Shown here: positions 9,009 to 20,056 of the stretch, one piece after another | Layout: each line of letters begins with the position of its first letter | How positions within the stretch are numbered: the stretch's first letter is position 1 | DNA from: Microbulbifer litoralis | GTDB taxonomy: Bacteria; Pseudomonadota; Gammaproteobacteria; Pseudomonadales; Cellvibrionaceae | Direction: 5' to 3' | NCBI RefSeq assembly: GCF_023634065.1 | Contig: NZ_JALKCV010000007.1 | Location: forward strand, 124,001-188,000 | Length of the DNA: 64,000 nucleotides | Notes under the pieces: model-generated | Told to the model about the DNA's origin: nothing | Database searches by the model: none | The model's input: only the letters and a program-made list of their open reading frames with translations | Made by a program: the position numbers and the translations under genes

Positions 9009-9713
9009 TTAAGCGCCGGCTCCGGTTAGCAGCGGTAATGCCAGTGCCGTCAGCGCGCCGCAGAGCCCCATCGCCAGCGCCGCGAAGGCGCCGCACAGGG
9101 CGCTGATTTCCAGTGCGCGGGCCGTGCCGATTGCGTGTGCATTGATGCCCAGGGCAAAACCCAGGATGCGGTGGTCCTCGATACCGAGCCAGCGCAGCAG
9201 TGCCGGCCCGAGTACCGCTGCCACCACGCCGGAAAAAACCACGATGCCGACGGTCAGGCTCTGCGCCGCGTGTATCTTGTCGGCCACAGCCAGGGCGATG
9301 GGCGTGGTCACCGCCTTGCCGGCCAGTGCCAGCAACACCGGTCTGGCCGCGCCCGCCAGCAATGCGATGACAATCGCCACCACCGGCGCCAGTACGGCGC
9401 CGACCACCAGCGTCACCGCCAGCGGCCACCCGGCGCGGCGGATAATACCCAGGTTCTGTTTCAGCGGTATCGCCAGCGCCACCACCGCCGGGCCCAGCAG
9501 CGCGTACAACAGGCCGCTGGCATCCTGGTAGTCGGTGTAGTCGATATCCAGGCTCCACAACACCGCCGCCACCAGCGCGCTGGCGCCGACGATCGGGTGC
9601 AGCAGTGCGGTGCCACTGCGGCGGTAGAGTTGCAGTCCGAACAGGAAGGCGGCGACGTTCAACGGCAGGATAAACAGCGGGCCCTGCAGCAGCGAGACGA
9701 ATTGCTCAGTCAT
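9009..9713 (-). CDS. lrgB: LrgB-family membrane protein
   Basis: A 234-residue protein with about seven hydrophobic segments. Family motifs LLYALLGPAVVALAIPLKQN, GKAVTTPIALAVADKI and GFALGINAHAIGTARAL (residues about 190-210) are typical of LrgB/CidB/YohK. With LrgA it forms the holin/antiholin-like pair linked to autolysis control and, in some bacteria, pyruvate transport. The start overlaps the end of lrgA by 8 bases, so the two are translationally coupled. Confidence 0.92.
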   Translation of the reverse strand: MTEQFVSLLQGPLFILPLNVAAFLFGLQLYRRSGTALLHPIVGASALVAAVLWSLDIDYTDYQDASGLLYALLGPAVVALAIPLKQNLGIIRRAGWPLAVTLVVGAVLAPVVAIVIALLAGAARPVLLALAGKAVTTPIALAVADKIHAAQSLTVGIVVFSGVVAAVLGPALLRWLGIEDHRILGFALGINAHAIGTARALEISALCGAFAALAMGLCGALTALALPLLTGAGA

Positions 9714-10101
9714 CGCCCTGCCTCCGTTCTCTGAGCTCAGCGTTGGACAACAGTTTTTTCAGCAACAGCGCGCAGAGGGTGAAACTGAGCAGGGTGCCGA
9801 TGGTGGTGGCGGCCAGCAGGGCCAGCCAGTCGCCGGCATCGAGATCGCGCAGGAAGAACACGCCCACTGCGGCGGGCAGGAACAGCAGCGCCAGCAGGCG
9901 CAGCAACTGGCTGCTGACCAGGGCCAGGCCGCGGGGCACGCCGCCGTAGAGGAGGAGCCCGGCGAGCAACAACAGCATTCCCACCACCGAGCCGGGCACC
10001 GGCAGCGCCAGGCGCTCGCTGAGCAGGCGGCCCGCCAGGCTGCAGGCCGCCAGGATGGCGGCGCCGGAGAGCCAGTGGAGGGTTTCCCGGGGCGCGCTCA
10101 A
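9706..10101 (-). CDS. lrgA: LrgA/CidA-family holin-like protein
   Basis: A 131-residue protein with four hydrophobic helices. The motif RLALPVPGSVVGMLLLLAGLLL near residues 30-55 is diagnostic for the CidA/LrgA family. It lies directly upstream of lrgB (8-base overlap) and 9 bases downstream of dsbB, so dsbB-lrgA-lrgB may be one transcript. The start is read as TTG at 10101. The ribosome site there is weak, so the exact start is uncertain. Confidence 0.88.
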   Translation of the reverse strand: MSAPRETLHWLSGAAILAACSLAGRLLSERLALPVPGSVVGMLLLLAGLLLYGGVPRGLALVSSQLLRLLALLFLPAAVGVFFLRDLDAGDWLALLAATTIGTLLSFTLCALLLKKLLSNAELRERRQGDD

Positions 10102-10110
10102 GGGCCGCGA

Positions 10111-10602
10111 TCAGTGTTTGCGGAACGCCTGCCAGGCGCCGAAGGCGATCAGGCCGGCGAAGCCCACCGCGGCCCAGCCGGGAATGCTCAGGCCCAGCCA
10201 GGTCCAGGTCACCTCGGCGCAGTTGCCGTCGCCGGTCAGCAGTGTCCTGACCACTTCCGCGATCGGGAAGGCATCGAGCATATAGGAGATGCCCGGGCCG
10301 CAGGCCGGCACCTGGTCTTCCGGCAGGCTCTGCAGCCACAGCTGGCGGCCGGAGAAGTACAGGCCGCCCATGGCCCACAGGGAGATCAGCAGGCCGTAGA
10401 TGCGCCGGCCGATGGTGGCCGGGTTGTGCAGGAAGGCGATCAGCGACACCAGGCCCACGCCCAGCAGCATGACCCGCTGGGTGATGCACAGCGGGCAGGG
10501 TTCCAGCCCCTTCACATATTCGAGATAGAAAGCGGCGCCGAGCAGGAAGATCACGGCGAGAAAAACCAGCAGAAAGGTAACGCGCGGGTTGGGTAGGCTC
10601 AT
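10111..10602 (-). CDS. dsbB: Disulfide bond formation protein DsbB
   Basis: A 163-residue inner-membrane protein with four hydrophobic helices. The quinone-linked cysteine pair CPLC is at residues 36-39 (EPCPLCITQR), and the periplasmic loop has a second pair, Cys in VPACGPG and Cys in GNCAEVTW. It reoxidises DsbA using ubiquinone. A dsb gene also follows algQ in Pseudomonas, which fits this neighbourhood. The DsbA-like gene at 37.4 kb is the only DsbA-like protein in the window. Confidence 0.93.
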   Translation of the reverse strand: MSLPNPRVTFLLVFLAVIFLLGAAFYLEYVKGLEPCPLCITQRVMLLGVGLVSLIAFLHNPATIGRRIYGLLISLWAMGGLYFSGRQLWLQSLPEDQVPACGPGISYMLDAFPIAEVVRTLLTGDGNCAEVTWTWLGLSIPGWAAVGFAGLIAFGAWQAFRKH

Positions 10603-10632
10603 GGGTTATTGGATCCTGCTATTGATTTCCAA

Positions 10633-11223
10633 TTATGTCGTTTTGTCGAAACGAAACCTGGCGGCCTCGCGATTCAGGTCGGTAAACAGCCGCTCGAAAT
10701 TCTGCTGCAGCGCGGTATCGGCCGCGCGCAGGGCCGGCAGGGTCTCCTGCAGTGGCACCGGGCGCCGCAGGCGCTGGCCCACGCGCTCCAGGGTGCGTTG
10801 GATCACGGCCGGATCGCGGTAGTTTTCGAGCAGTCTGTATTCCTCGGCGCGCTGCATGAACGCCAGCGCGCGGGGCGGAATATACCGGCTGCGGGCGTGA
10901 AAGTCCCGCCAGCATTGGTCACAGAACTGTTCCAGCGGTTGTGGACACCAGCGGGACCACTGGCGGTTGAGCAGGTGATCGAACCAGATATCCAGCACGA
11001 TGCCGGCGTAGCGGCGCCAGTGTGGATCGAGCAGGGTGAGTGAGTCGCGGTAGGCGGGGTGGTCGTCGGTGGTGGCGTCGATGCGCCGGTGCAGGCGGAT
11101 GCCGGTCTCGATGGCCGCGGGCCGTTCGCCGCGCAGCGGGCCCTTGACGAAATCGCCCAGCAGCCCGCCCAGGCGCCAGTCCGGGTCGGGGCCGGAGAGC
11201 AGCAGGTGGGCCAGGTAGTTCAT
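10633..11223 (-). CDS. acpH: Acyl carrier protein phosphodiesterase
   Basis: A 196-residue protein (E. coli AcpH 193). It starts MNYLAHLLLSGPDPDWRLGGLLGDFVKG and carries the conserved HRRIDATTDDHPAYRDS and DIWFDHLLNRQWSRW segments. It removes the 4'-phosphopantetheine group from acyl carrier protein. The ATG at 11223 is chosen because AGGGGGAA lies just upstream; the longer frame adds a repeat-derived leader. It lies 30 bases upstream of dsbB on the same strand. Confidence 0.92.
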   Translation of the reverse strand: MNYLAHLLLSGPDPDWRLGGLLGDFVKGPLRGERPAAIETGIRLHRRIDATTDDHPAYRDSLTLLDPHWRRYAGIVLDIWFDHLLNRQWSRWCPQPLEQFCDQCWRDFHARSRYIPPRALAFMQRAEEYRLLENYRDPAVIQRTLERVGQRLRRPVPLQETLPALRAADTALQQNFERLFTDLNREAARFRFDKTT

Positions 11224-11234
11224 CGGGATTCCCC

Positions 11235-11265
11235 CTGTAGGAGCCTGCCCCGCAGGCGAACAGCC
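11235..11265. repeat. GTAGGAGCCTGC-type palindromic repeat, copy 1
   Basis: A short interrupted palindrome (GAGCCTGC...GCAGGCG) between gshA and acpH. The same unit recurs at 55541-55567 between hisE and tatA. It is a REP-like dispersed element. Confidence 0.7.
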
Positions 11266-11322
11266 ACAGCCGCGCGAGGCAGGCACCCGCAACGCCTCTG
11301 TTCAGGGTTGCGTCAGCACCAG

Positions 11323-12903
11323 TCAGCGCTGGCAGAAAATGTACTGCGCATAGTAGTGGCCGAGAAAATCCTCGAAAGTTCCCGTATCGGCGTCTTCCAC
11401 TTCCTCCTGCCGGCGCAGGGATGCGGTGGCCAGGTCGGCGAAGCGCTGCTGCTCGGCGGCGTCCAGCGGGCGCTCGGTAAAGTAGCGGCGGTGTTCCTCG
11501 GCCTTGTCCTGGGCCCACTGGAAGAAACCCTGGCCGCGGCTTTCCATCTCCGCCAGTATCTGCGCCGCCGGTGTCGGCGCTTCGCCCTTCACCTTGGCCC
11601 GCTGGGCCTCGATGGCGCGGTGGTAGGCGTCGCCGCCCCAGGCGCGGTCCAGCAGTTCCGCGATCGGTGCCATCTCGTCGAGCAGCTGTGCCGCCCAGTC
11701 GGTGAGTTTGCGTTCGCCGCCGTTGTGGATCAGTTGCAGTTCCGGGTCGCGGCCGCGGTAGACGATTCGGTTCTGGTTTTCCTGCACCGCGCGGTAGTCC
11801 GCGTCGTCGGTCTTGGGGCTCTTTTCCAGCAGGCAGTGCAGCAGGAAGCTGTCGAGGAAGCGCATCTGCTGCGCGTCTATACCCTGGGCGGCAAAGGGAT
11901 TCAGGTCCAGGCAGCGCACCTCGATATATTCCACGCCGCGGTTGTCCAGCGCCGACAGGGCCGTCTCGCCCATCTGCGCCGGGTTCTTGGGCCGGATCGG
12001 CGAGTAGAACTCGTTCTCGATCTGCAGCAGGCCGGTGGACAGCTGCTGGTAGTGACCTTCGGCGTCCTTGACTCCCTGCTGGTGGTACGGCCCGTAGGGT
12101 TGGCTGATCGCCGAACACAGGGTCGACAGGTAGCTGGGCAGGTCGTTGTAGCAGACGATCAGTGTCTGCTGTGCGTCGCTGTTGTAGCCCAGGTCGCCCA
12201 TGCGCAGCGAGGTGGCGTGGGGCGCGTAGAGGCTGCGGGTGTCGCCGAACCGCTGCAGGCTGTGTTCGCGGCCCTCGACGAACGAGCCGCACACCGCCGG
12301 CGCGGCGCCGAACAGGTAGATCAGCAGCCAGTAGTGGCGGCGGAAATTACGGATCAGGTCGAAGTAGCGGCGGGTCTTGAAATCGCCCAGGTCCTCGCTG
12401 CTGCCCTCGCGCTCGTGCAGCCAGGCCCAGAAGTCGTCCGGCAGCGAGAAGTTGTAGTGGATGCCGGCGATGGTCTGCATGGCGCGGCCGTAGCGCAGCC
12501 CCAGGCCCAGCCGGTAGACGGTCTTCATGGTGCCGCTGTGGGAGTCGCCGTAGCGGGCCACCGGGATTTCCTCGTCGTCGCCGATGCGGCACGGCATGCT
12601 GTTGACCCACAGGCGCTCGTCGCCGATCTGGCTGTAGGTATAGCGGTGGATGCCGTCGAGGATATCCAGTGCCTCTTCCGGTGTCGCCACCGGCGGCGTG
12701 ATGAATTCCAGCAGCGCCTCGGAGAAATCGGTGGTGATGTAGTCGTGGGTCAGGGCCGAGCCCAGGGTTTGGCCGTGCGGCGTCTGCGCGAGGGCGCCGT
12801 CCGGGTCGGTGCGCAGGCTCTCCTTCTCGATACCGCGGCGAATGCCCTTCAATAACTGCAGCGACTGTGGCCGGGACAAGGCGGCCAGGTGGGGATTGGG
12901 CAC
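11323..12903 (-). CDS. gshA: Glutamate-cysteine ligase
   Basis: A 526-residue cytosolic enzyme (E. coli GshA 518) that makes gamma-glutamylcysteine, the first step of glutathione synthesis. Recognisable blocks are GIRRGIEKESLRT near residues 20-32, THDYITTDFSEALLEFITPP, the IHYNFSLPDDFW block, and GVEYIEVRCLDLNPFAAQGI in the C-terminal half. The start is GTG at 12903 with AAGGAG upstream. It is transcribed toward acpH and may be co-transcribed with the hypothetical gene upstream at 13.0-13.5 kb. Confidence 0.95.
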   Translation of the reverse strand: MPNPHLAALSRPQSLQLLKGIRRGIEKESLRTDPDGALAQTPHGQTLGSALTHDYITTDFSEALLEFITPPVATPEEALDILDGIHRYTYSQIGDERLWVNSMPCRIGDDEEIPVARYGDSHSGTMKTVYRLGLGLRYGRAMQTIAGIHYNFSLPDDFWAWLHEREGSSEDLGDFKTRRYFDLIRNFRRHYWLLIYLFGAAPAVCGSFVEGREHSLQRFGDTRSLYAPHATSLRMGDLGYNSDAQQTLIVCYNDLPSYLSTLCSAISQPYGPYHQQGVKDAEGHYQQLSTGLLQIENEFYSPIRPKNPAQMGETALSALDNRGVEYIEVRCLDLNPFAAQGIDAQQMRFLDSFLLHCLLEKSPKTDDADYRAVQENQNRIVYRGRDPELQLIHNGGERKLTDWAAQLLDEMAPIAELLDRAWGGDAYHRAIEAQRAKVKGEAPTPAAQILAEMESRGQGFFQWAQDKAEEHRRYFTERPLDAAEQQRFADLATASLRRQEEVEDADTGTFEDFLGHYYAQYIFCQR

Positions 12904-13004
12904 TCGTTACTCCTTCATCGGGGCTGTGGCACCTGGTCGGCGGCGCCGGCATTTGCTGCCGTATCGGCAAATAAGAGGCCGATATGGGGGCGCCGGGCGC
13001 TTTC

Positions 13005-13493
13005 TCAACCGGCTTCCAGCGCGGCCCTGTCCTCGTCCCCTTCCGCTTCGTCCGGGCGTTCGGGCTCGATTTCCGGCGGCTCCTCGGGGGTGATTTCGGG
13101 CACCTGCTCCGGCGGCGCCTCCGGCACGGGTTCCGGTGTCACTTCCGGGTTCTGCTCCGGCGGCGTCTCCGGCGGTGAGCCGGGCTCGATTTCGGGGTCG
13201 CCCTGGGCGCTTTCCGCCTCCGCCAGCAGATCCCCGTTTTCCCGTGTCGCCGGGGGCTCCCTGTCGCCCAGTGCCTGGTCCGGTACCAGCGGCTGGCGCT
13301 TGGTATTCAGCTCGCACTGCAGCAGCTCGATGCGCAGGCTGACATCGCGGGTATTGGCCTCGAACATCTGGTTGATGGCGACGTCTTTGTGCTCGCTGCG
13401 GAACAGGCGCGCGACATCGCGACCATCGATCCACTCGTTGCTTTTACTCAGAAACTGCTTGTGCTGGTTGGTCAGCACGTAGACGTGACTCAT
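13005..13493 (-). CDS. Conserved hypothetical protein with Pro/Glu-rich tail
   Basis: A 162-residue protein in two parts. Residues 1-75 look folded and conserved (MSHVYVLTNQHKQFLSKSNEW, RDVARLFRSEHKDVAINQMFEANTRDVSLRIELL). Residues 85-162 are a disordered acidic tract of Pro-Glu repeats (PETPPEQNPEV, PEAPPEQVPEITPEEPPEIEPE). No signal peptide is seen. The ATG at 13493 is preferred to a TTG 12 bases upstream. Function unknown; it sits 102 bases upstream of gshA on the same strand. Confidence 0.75.
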   Translation of the reverse strand: MSHVYVLTNQHKQFLSKSNEWIDGRDVARLFRSEHKDVAINQMFEANTRDVSLRIELLQCELNTKRQPLVPDQALGDREPPATRENGDLLAEAESAQGDPEIEPGSPPETPPEQNPEVTPEPVPEAPPEQVPEITPEEPPEIEPERPDEAEGDEDRAALEAG

Positions 13494-13573
13494 GCGGCAG
13501 GACAACTTTGATGCTGTAACACCGGGGCAGTGTAGCGACGGCGGCGGTGAGGCTCAAGATGGGGACCACGGCT

Positions 13574-13655
13574 CCCGGATTCCGGCGCTGCGCACCTGCA
13601 TCCGGGCTACGTCTGGGGAATGGTGTAGCCCGGATGGAGCGCAGCGGAATCCGGG
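13574..13655. repeat. REP family A (CCGGATTCCG), inverted pair
   Basis: Two copies in opposite orientation, 13574-13610 and 13624-13655, of a unit reading GTAGCCCGGATG(A/G)AGCGCAGC followed by GGAATCCGGG. Other copies are at 19.8, 26.4 and 59.3-59.5 kb. The layout is like BIME elements. It sits just past the malic enzyme stop, where it could fold the mRNA end. Confidence 0.85.
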
Positions 13656-13670
13656 ATTCCGGACAGGGTA

Positions 13671-14924
<1,254 letters not shown>

Positions 14925-15053
14925 CTCGAAATGGTTCTCTTTGGTGCTTCGGGGGAGCCTTCTGCGTGCTCCTTACCCCGGTTACTGCGGGGCGGAGAAG
15001 AATAACCGCAAGGCGCAGTGTGCCACAAGGCCAAAAATCGAACGGATCGACTG

Positions 15054-15240
15054 TTATCTACTAATTTCAATAGTAAATTCGGAGTCGACAGCAATATAAA
15101 AGCGTTTATTCTGCGGAAACCGGGATAAATATTTCGATCCACGGTCCACCAGCCAGCCTTTCACTTCTATTTGCACACCTTGCCAATCGCGCCGGTCGAG
15201 CTGGCCAGAATCCCGTTCCCGGCGCGGCCAGTAACAGGGC
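15054..15240 (-). pseudogene. Probable remnant of a thermonuclease-like (SNase) gene
   Basis: A minus-strand stretch reads DWQGVQIEVKGWLVDRG then NKRFYIAVDSEFTIEI before a stop. The pattern resembles the C-terminal strand-turn segment of the small nuclease-like proteins that Pseudomonas encodes between rpmE and the malic enzyme. No ribosome site or upstream catalytic part is seen, and the upstream DNA is the rpmE terminator. I read it as a 3' remnant; the identification rests on a short match and on synteny. Confidence 0.4.
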
Positions 15241-15242
15241 AT

Positions 15243-15279
15243 AAAAAAAGGCACCGCGGGAAACCCGGGGTGCCTTTTC
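15243..15279 (-). terminator. Rho-independent terminator of rpmE
   Basis: Strong hairpin GGCACCcCGGGttt with CCCGcGGTGCC, flanked by an A-run on one side and a T-run on the other, so it could work in both directions. It begins about 30 bases past the rpmE stop. Confidence 0.85.
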
Positions 15280-15309
15280 TGGCGCGCGACGAAGGGGTCG
15301 CGGTGCGGC

Positions 15310-15525
15310 TTACTTGCCGCCGATACGGCTGCCGAAACGCTTCTTGAAGCGATCCACGCGGCCGCCGGTAGTGGCCTGCTTCTGCTTGCCGGTGTAGAAC
15401 GGGTGGCACTGGGCGCACACGTCTACCTGGAAATCTTTGCCCAGGGTGGAGCGGGTCTTGATGACGTTGCCGCAGGAACAGGTAGCGGTCACGTCGGTGT
15501 AGTTCGGATGGATATCGGTCTTCAT
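15310..15525 (-). CDS. rpmE: 50S ribosomal protein L31
   Basis: A 71-residue protein (usual length 70-71) starting [20 protein letters not shown]. It is the zinc-containing C+ form: C16 and C18 plus the [12 protein letters not shown] pair near residues 37-40. The tail [12 protein letters not shown] is standard. It is a component of the large ribosomal subunit and the central bridge. It is monocistronic, with its own terminator downstream. Confidence 0.97.
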   Translation of the reverse strand: MKTDIHPNYTDVTATCSCGNVIKTRSTLGKDFQVDVCAQCHPFYTGKQKQATTGGRVDRFKKRFGSRIGGK

Positions 15526-15666
15526 GATGGCCTCTGCTCGAATCCGCCACCCGATCTGTTGCCGAGCACGGAGTCGTCGTTGGTGTAGGAACCGCGCGGG
15601 TTCCGGGCTGCTTAAAAAGTCGGCGCATACTAATCAGATTAGCCCGGCGGATCAAGCACAATTGGC

Positions 15667-15725
15667 GGGACTCGGGACTCGGGACTCGGGACTCGGGACT
15701 CGGGACTCGGGACTCGGGACTCGGG
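15667..15725. repeat. Heptanucleotide tandem repeat (GGGACTC)8
   Basis: Eight perfect copies of GGGACTC followed by GGG, with no mismatches, between rpmE and the regulator gene. Perfect identity suggests active slippage. The unit is not a multiple of three and no coding frame crosses it, so any effect would be on transcription or spacing. It is followed by a GGTGCGCCGTGCGCACC palindrome. Confidence 0.95.
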
Positions 15726-15742
15726 TGCGCCGTGCGCACCGC
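15725..15742. repeat. GTGCGC-GTGCGCAC palindrome, copy 1
   Basis: The motif GGTGCGCCGTGCGCACCG abuts the heptamer array. The same motif recurs at 54666-54682 after ubiB, so it belongs to a dispersed palindromic family. Confidence 0.65.
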
Positions 15743-15776
15743 CGGCATTACCCCCCCTCTCCTCTTGGGAGAGGGC

Positions 15777-16073
15777 TCAATCGGCCGAATCGATTAACGT
15801 CCGCAGTGCGCTCAGATGACCGTCCAGTGCTACGCGCCCGCTGTCGGTCAGCCGGTACCAGGTCACCGGCTTGCGGCCGACAAAGTCCCGCCGCAGCCCG
15901 ATATAGCCGGCCTCCTCGAGCTTGCGCAGCTGTGCGCCCAGGTTGCCGTCGGTGACCTTCAACTGTTCCTTGAAACGCGAGAAGCTCAGCTCTTCCTGTT
16001 TGGCCAGCAGCACGCAGACGGCCAGGCGCACCCGGTGTTCCAGTAATGGGTCCAGGTCGCTCAGGGCCTTCAT
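15777..16073 (-). CDS. Winged-helix transcriptional regulator (MarR/PadR-like, HTH_34 type)
   Basis: A 98-residue DNA-binding protein: LDPLLEHRVRLAVCVLLAKQEELSF, then recognition-helix region FSRFKEQLKVTDGNLGAQLRKLEEAGYI and wing FVGRKPVTWYRLTDSGR. This is the small winged-helix family (PF13601-like) usually encoded with a membrane protein. Its ATG overlaps the stop of the upstream membrane gene by 4 bases. The palindromes at 16697-16740 upstream of the operon are likely its own operator. Ligand unknown. Confidence 0.9.
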   Translation of the reverse strand: MKALSDLDPLLEHRVRLAVCVLLAKQEELSFSRFKEQLKVTDGNLGAQLRKLEEAGYIGLRRDFVGRKPVTWYRLTDSGRVALDGHLSALRTLIDSAD

Positions 16074-16636
16074 GGTTGCGGCTCGCGGCGCAGGGCACTG
16101 ATACCGGACCAGGCCAGTGCGGCACCTACGGTTAGCCCGGTCAGCGTCCAGGTATAGGGCGGTGCCAGCAGCACCAGGGTGCCGTAGGCGGCCAGCATCA
16201 GCAGCCCGCAGTACAGCAGGGGCCGCTCCAGGTGGACACCGGCGAGCGCATAGGTCAGCCCCGCCACCAGCAGAAAGTTGGCGGCGCCGGTTGCCGGCGG
16301 CACCTGACCGCTCAACATCGGCAGGAAGCACAGCAGGAAGCCGGCGCCGGCGATGATCCAGTGCAGGCCGTAGCGCCGGCCCAGTGCGGTGTTGTTGATA
16401 CCCTTGCGACGCGAAGTGCGCGCCCCCAGCCACCAACTGAAGAGACCGCCGCCAATGCCGGCAATCAACCAGTAGGGCCCGGCGATCGCCGGCGCGAAAT
16501 CCGGCAGCGCAAACCCCGCTGCCAGCAGGCTGCCCCAGAGAAAGTAGAGCGCGGGTATGCCGCAGGGGGTATCGCCGCTGCGCACGGCTGCACTGACGTA
16601 ATCCAGGTCATCCCGGAGTCGATCCACATTGGTCAT
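16070..16636 (-). CDS. Membrane protein co-transcribed with winged-helix regulator
   Basis: A 188-residue protein with about five hydrophobic segments (GIPALYFLWGSLLAAGFAL, YWLIAGIGGGLFSWWL, LHWIIAGAGFLLCFLPML, FLLVAGLTYALAGV, LLYCGLLMLAAYGTLVLLA) after a soluble N-terminal helix containing RLRDDLDYV. No catalytic motif is seen. The gene is first in a two-gene operon with the regulator, so the pair probably senses and responds at the membrane. Function unknown. Confidence 0.8.
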   Translation of the reverse strand: MTNVDRLRDDLDYVSAAVRSGDTPCGIPALYFLWGSLLAAGFALPDFAPAIAGPYWLIAGIGGGLFSWWLGARTSRRKGINNTALGRRYGLHWIIAGAGFLLCFLPMLSGQVPPATGAANFLLVAGLTYALAGVHLERPLLYCGLLMLAAYGTLVLLAPPYTWTLTGLTVGAALAWSGISALRREPQP

Positions 16637-16696
16637 ATCGATGTCCTTCTACCTTATAAGCTGTCGCCGCCAGTACCGCGACGGCCTGAGAGAGTT

Positions 16697-16740
16697 CAGA
16701 GTACTCTGATTGTTAGAGTATTTGTAGAGTACTCTACAAA
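16697..16740. promoter_or_regulatory. Tandem palindromic operator (AGAGTACTCT core)
   Basis: Two perfect palindromes, CAGAGTACTCTG (16697-16708) and TTTGTAGAGTACTCTACAAA (16721-16740), have centres 28 bases apart. A half-site TTAGAGTA lies between them and an ATAGAG half follows. They lie between the divergent membrane-protein/regulator operon and priA. Best read as the operator of the winged-helix regulator; it may also influence priA. Confidence 0.85.
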
Positions 16741-16832
16741 ATAGAGTTTGCAATGGGGGGATCACACTCGGTGTACCTTGAGGCGCCAGCCATTACACTA
16801 TCGCGTTTTCCAGAGGCCTGAATGGGGGAGCG

Positions 16833-19046
<2,214 letters not shown>

Positions 19047-19182
19047 CCGCTGGGCGCACGCCTTTGCCAGAGAACTTCGCGCGCGGTGCCACCGGCGCAC
19101 GCAAATAAGGTCGCAATAGCGTTACAATTTCCCGCCCCACTGCCGATACGAATCCCGAGCCAACCACAAAGATGAGAATTTC

Positions 19183-19752
19183 ATGAGCCGCCGTAATGCC
19201 AGTCGCCGCAACAACAATTCCGCCGGCAAGCCCGCCTGGGTCTGGTTTGTCCTGGGTAATTTCGTCGGTGGTTTCGTGGTGTTCATGATTTTTCTCAACG
19301 GTCTCCAGGAAAACGGCAAAGCCGGTGTCGGCGAACACAAGGCACCGGTGCAGCAGGCGGAAGAGAAGTCGGACACACCGCGTTTCGATTTCTACAAACT
19401 GCTGCAGGAAAACGAGGTGGAAGTGCCGGCGCCGAAAACGGCCAGGCCGGCGCGCCACAACAGCCGCAAGCAGGAACCGGGCAACGGGCCGGCCCCCGCC
19501 AGCAGTGATCCGGCACTGGTGTATATCCTGCAGGCGGCTTCGTTCCGCGACGCCGCCGAGGCCGAGAAGCTGCGCGCACAGCTCACCCTGGCCAACCTGA
19601 ATGTAAAAGTGGAAACGGCCACCGACAGCCGCGGCACCTGGCACCGGGTACTGGTCGGCCCCTACAGCAACCGCTCCCGTGTGGCGGCCGCGCGCCAGAC
19701 CCTGGCCGAACACCGGCTGATGCCGCTGGTGCTCAAGCGCCCGGCCAAATAA
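19183..19752 (+). CDS. SPOR-domain cell-division-associated membrane protein
   Basis: A 189-residue protein: short basic cytoplasmic N-terminus, one transmembrane segment (WVWFVLGNFVGGFVVFMIFL, residues 19-38), a charged Pro/Glu linker, and a SPOR domain at about 110-185 (VYILQAASFRDAAEAEKLRAQL, VLVGPYSNRSRVAAARQTL). This bitopic FtsN-like layout binds denuded septal peptidoglycan. Position before hslV matches Pseudomonas, where a similar gene follows argS. It is not confidently FtsN itself. Confidence 0.9.
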   Translation: MSRRNASRRNNNSAGKPAWVWFVLGNFVGGFVVFMIFLNGLQENGKAGVGEHKAPVQQAEEKSDTPRFDFYKLLQENEVEVPAPKTARPARHNSRKQEPGNGPAPASSDPALVYILQAASFRDAAEAEKLRAQLTLANLNVKVETATDSRGTWHRVLVGPYSNRSRVAAARQTLAEHRLMPLVLKRPAK

Positions 19753-19790
19753 GCCGCCACTCCCTAATACCGCCCAGGACAATTGCACGG

Positions 19791-19903
19791 GTAGCCCGGA
19801 TGAAGCGCAGCGGAATCCGGGAAGCCCAGCCCCCTCCACCCCTGGGCCGCCCTTCCCGGATTCCGGCGTTGCGCGTCTCCTTCCGGACTACTTCCGGACT
19901 ACG
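19791..19903. repeat. REP family A, inverted pair before hslV
   Basis: GTAGCCCGGATGAAGCGCAG begins the first copy, and an opposite-orientation copy (CCCGGATTCCGGCGTTGCGC) follows after a GC-rich spacer with CCACCCCTGG symmetry. It fills most of the gap between the SPOR gene and hslV, the remainder of which must hold the hslVU promoter. Confidence 0.8.
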
Positions 19904-20056
19904 GCTGGTCAGGCACCCGGCGTGCATTGCACGGCCTGTTGTTGAAATTCCCCCTTCCCGACCACACTTACAGAGTCAGTACAGTCCCTGCGCAGGGGTG
20001 AGCCTCGTGTTCGCCCAACCGGCGGCGGGCACAGACCCACAACCAAGAGGTTCTCA

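Noticed and set aside
15667-15725. Possible CRISPR-like repeats
   Set aside because: Units are 7 bases with no spacers; it is a simple tandem repeat.
19047-19182. Missing argS between priA and the SPOR gene
   Set aside because: Pseudomonas has argS here, but absence from this spot says nothing about loss; it may be elsewhere in the genome.
19904-20056. A sigma-32 heat-shock promoter before hslV
   Set aside because: GTTGAAA at about 19940 resembles a -35 box, but no CCCCAT-type -10 at the right distance was found.
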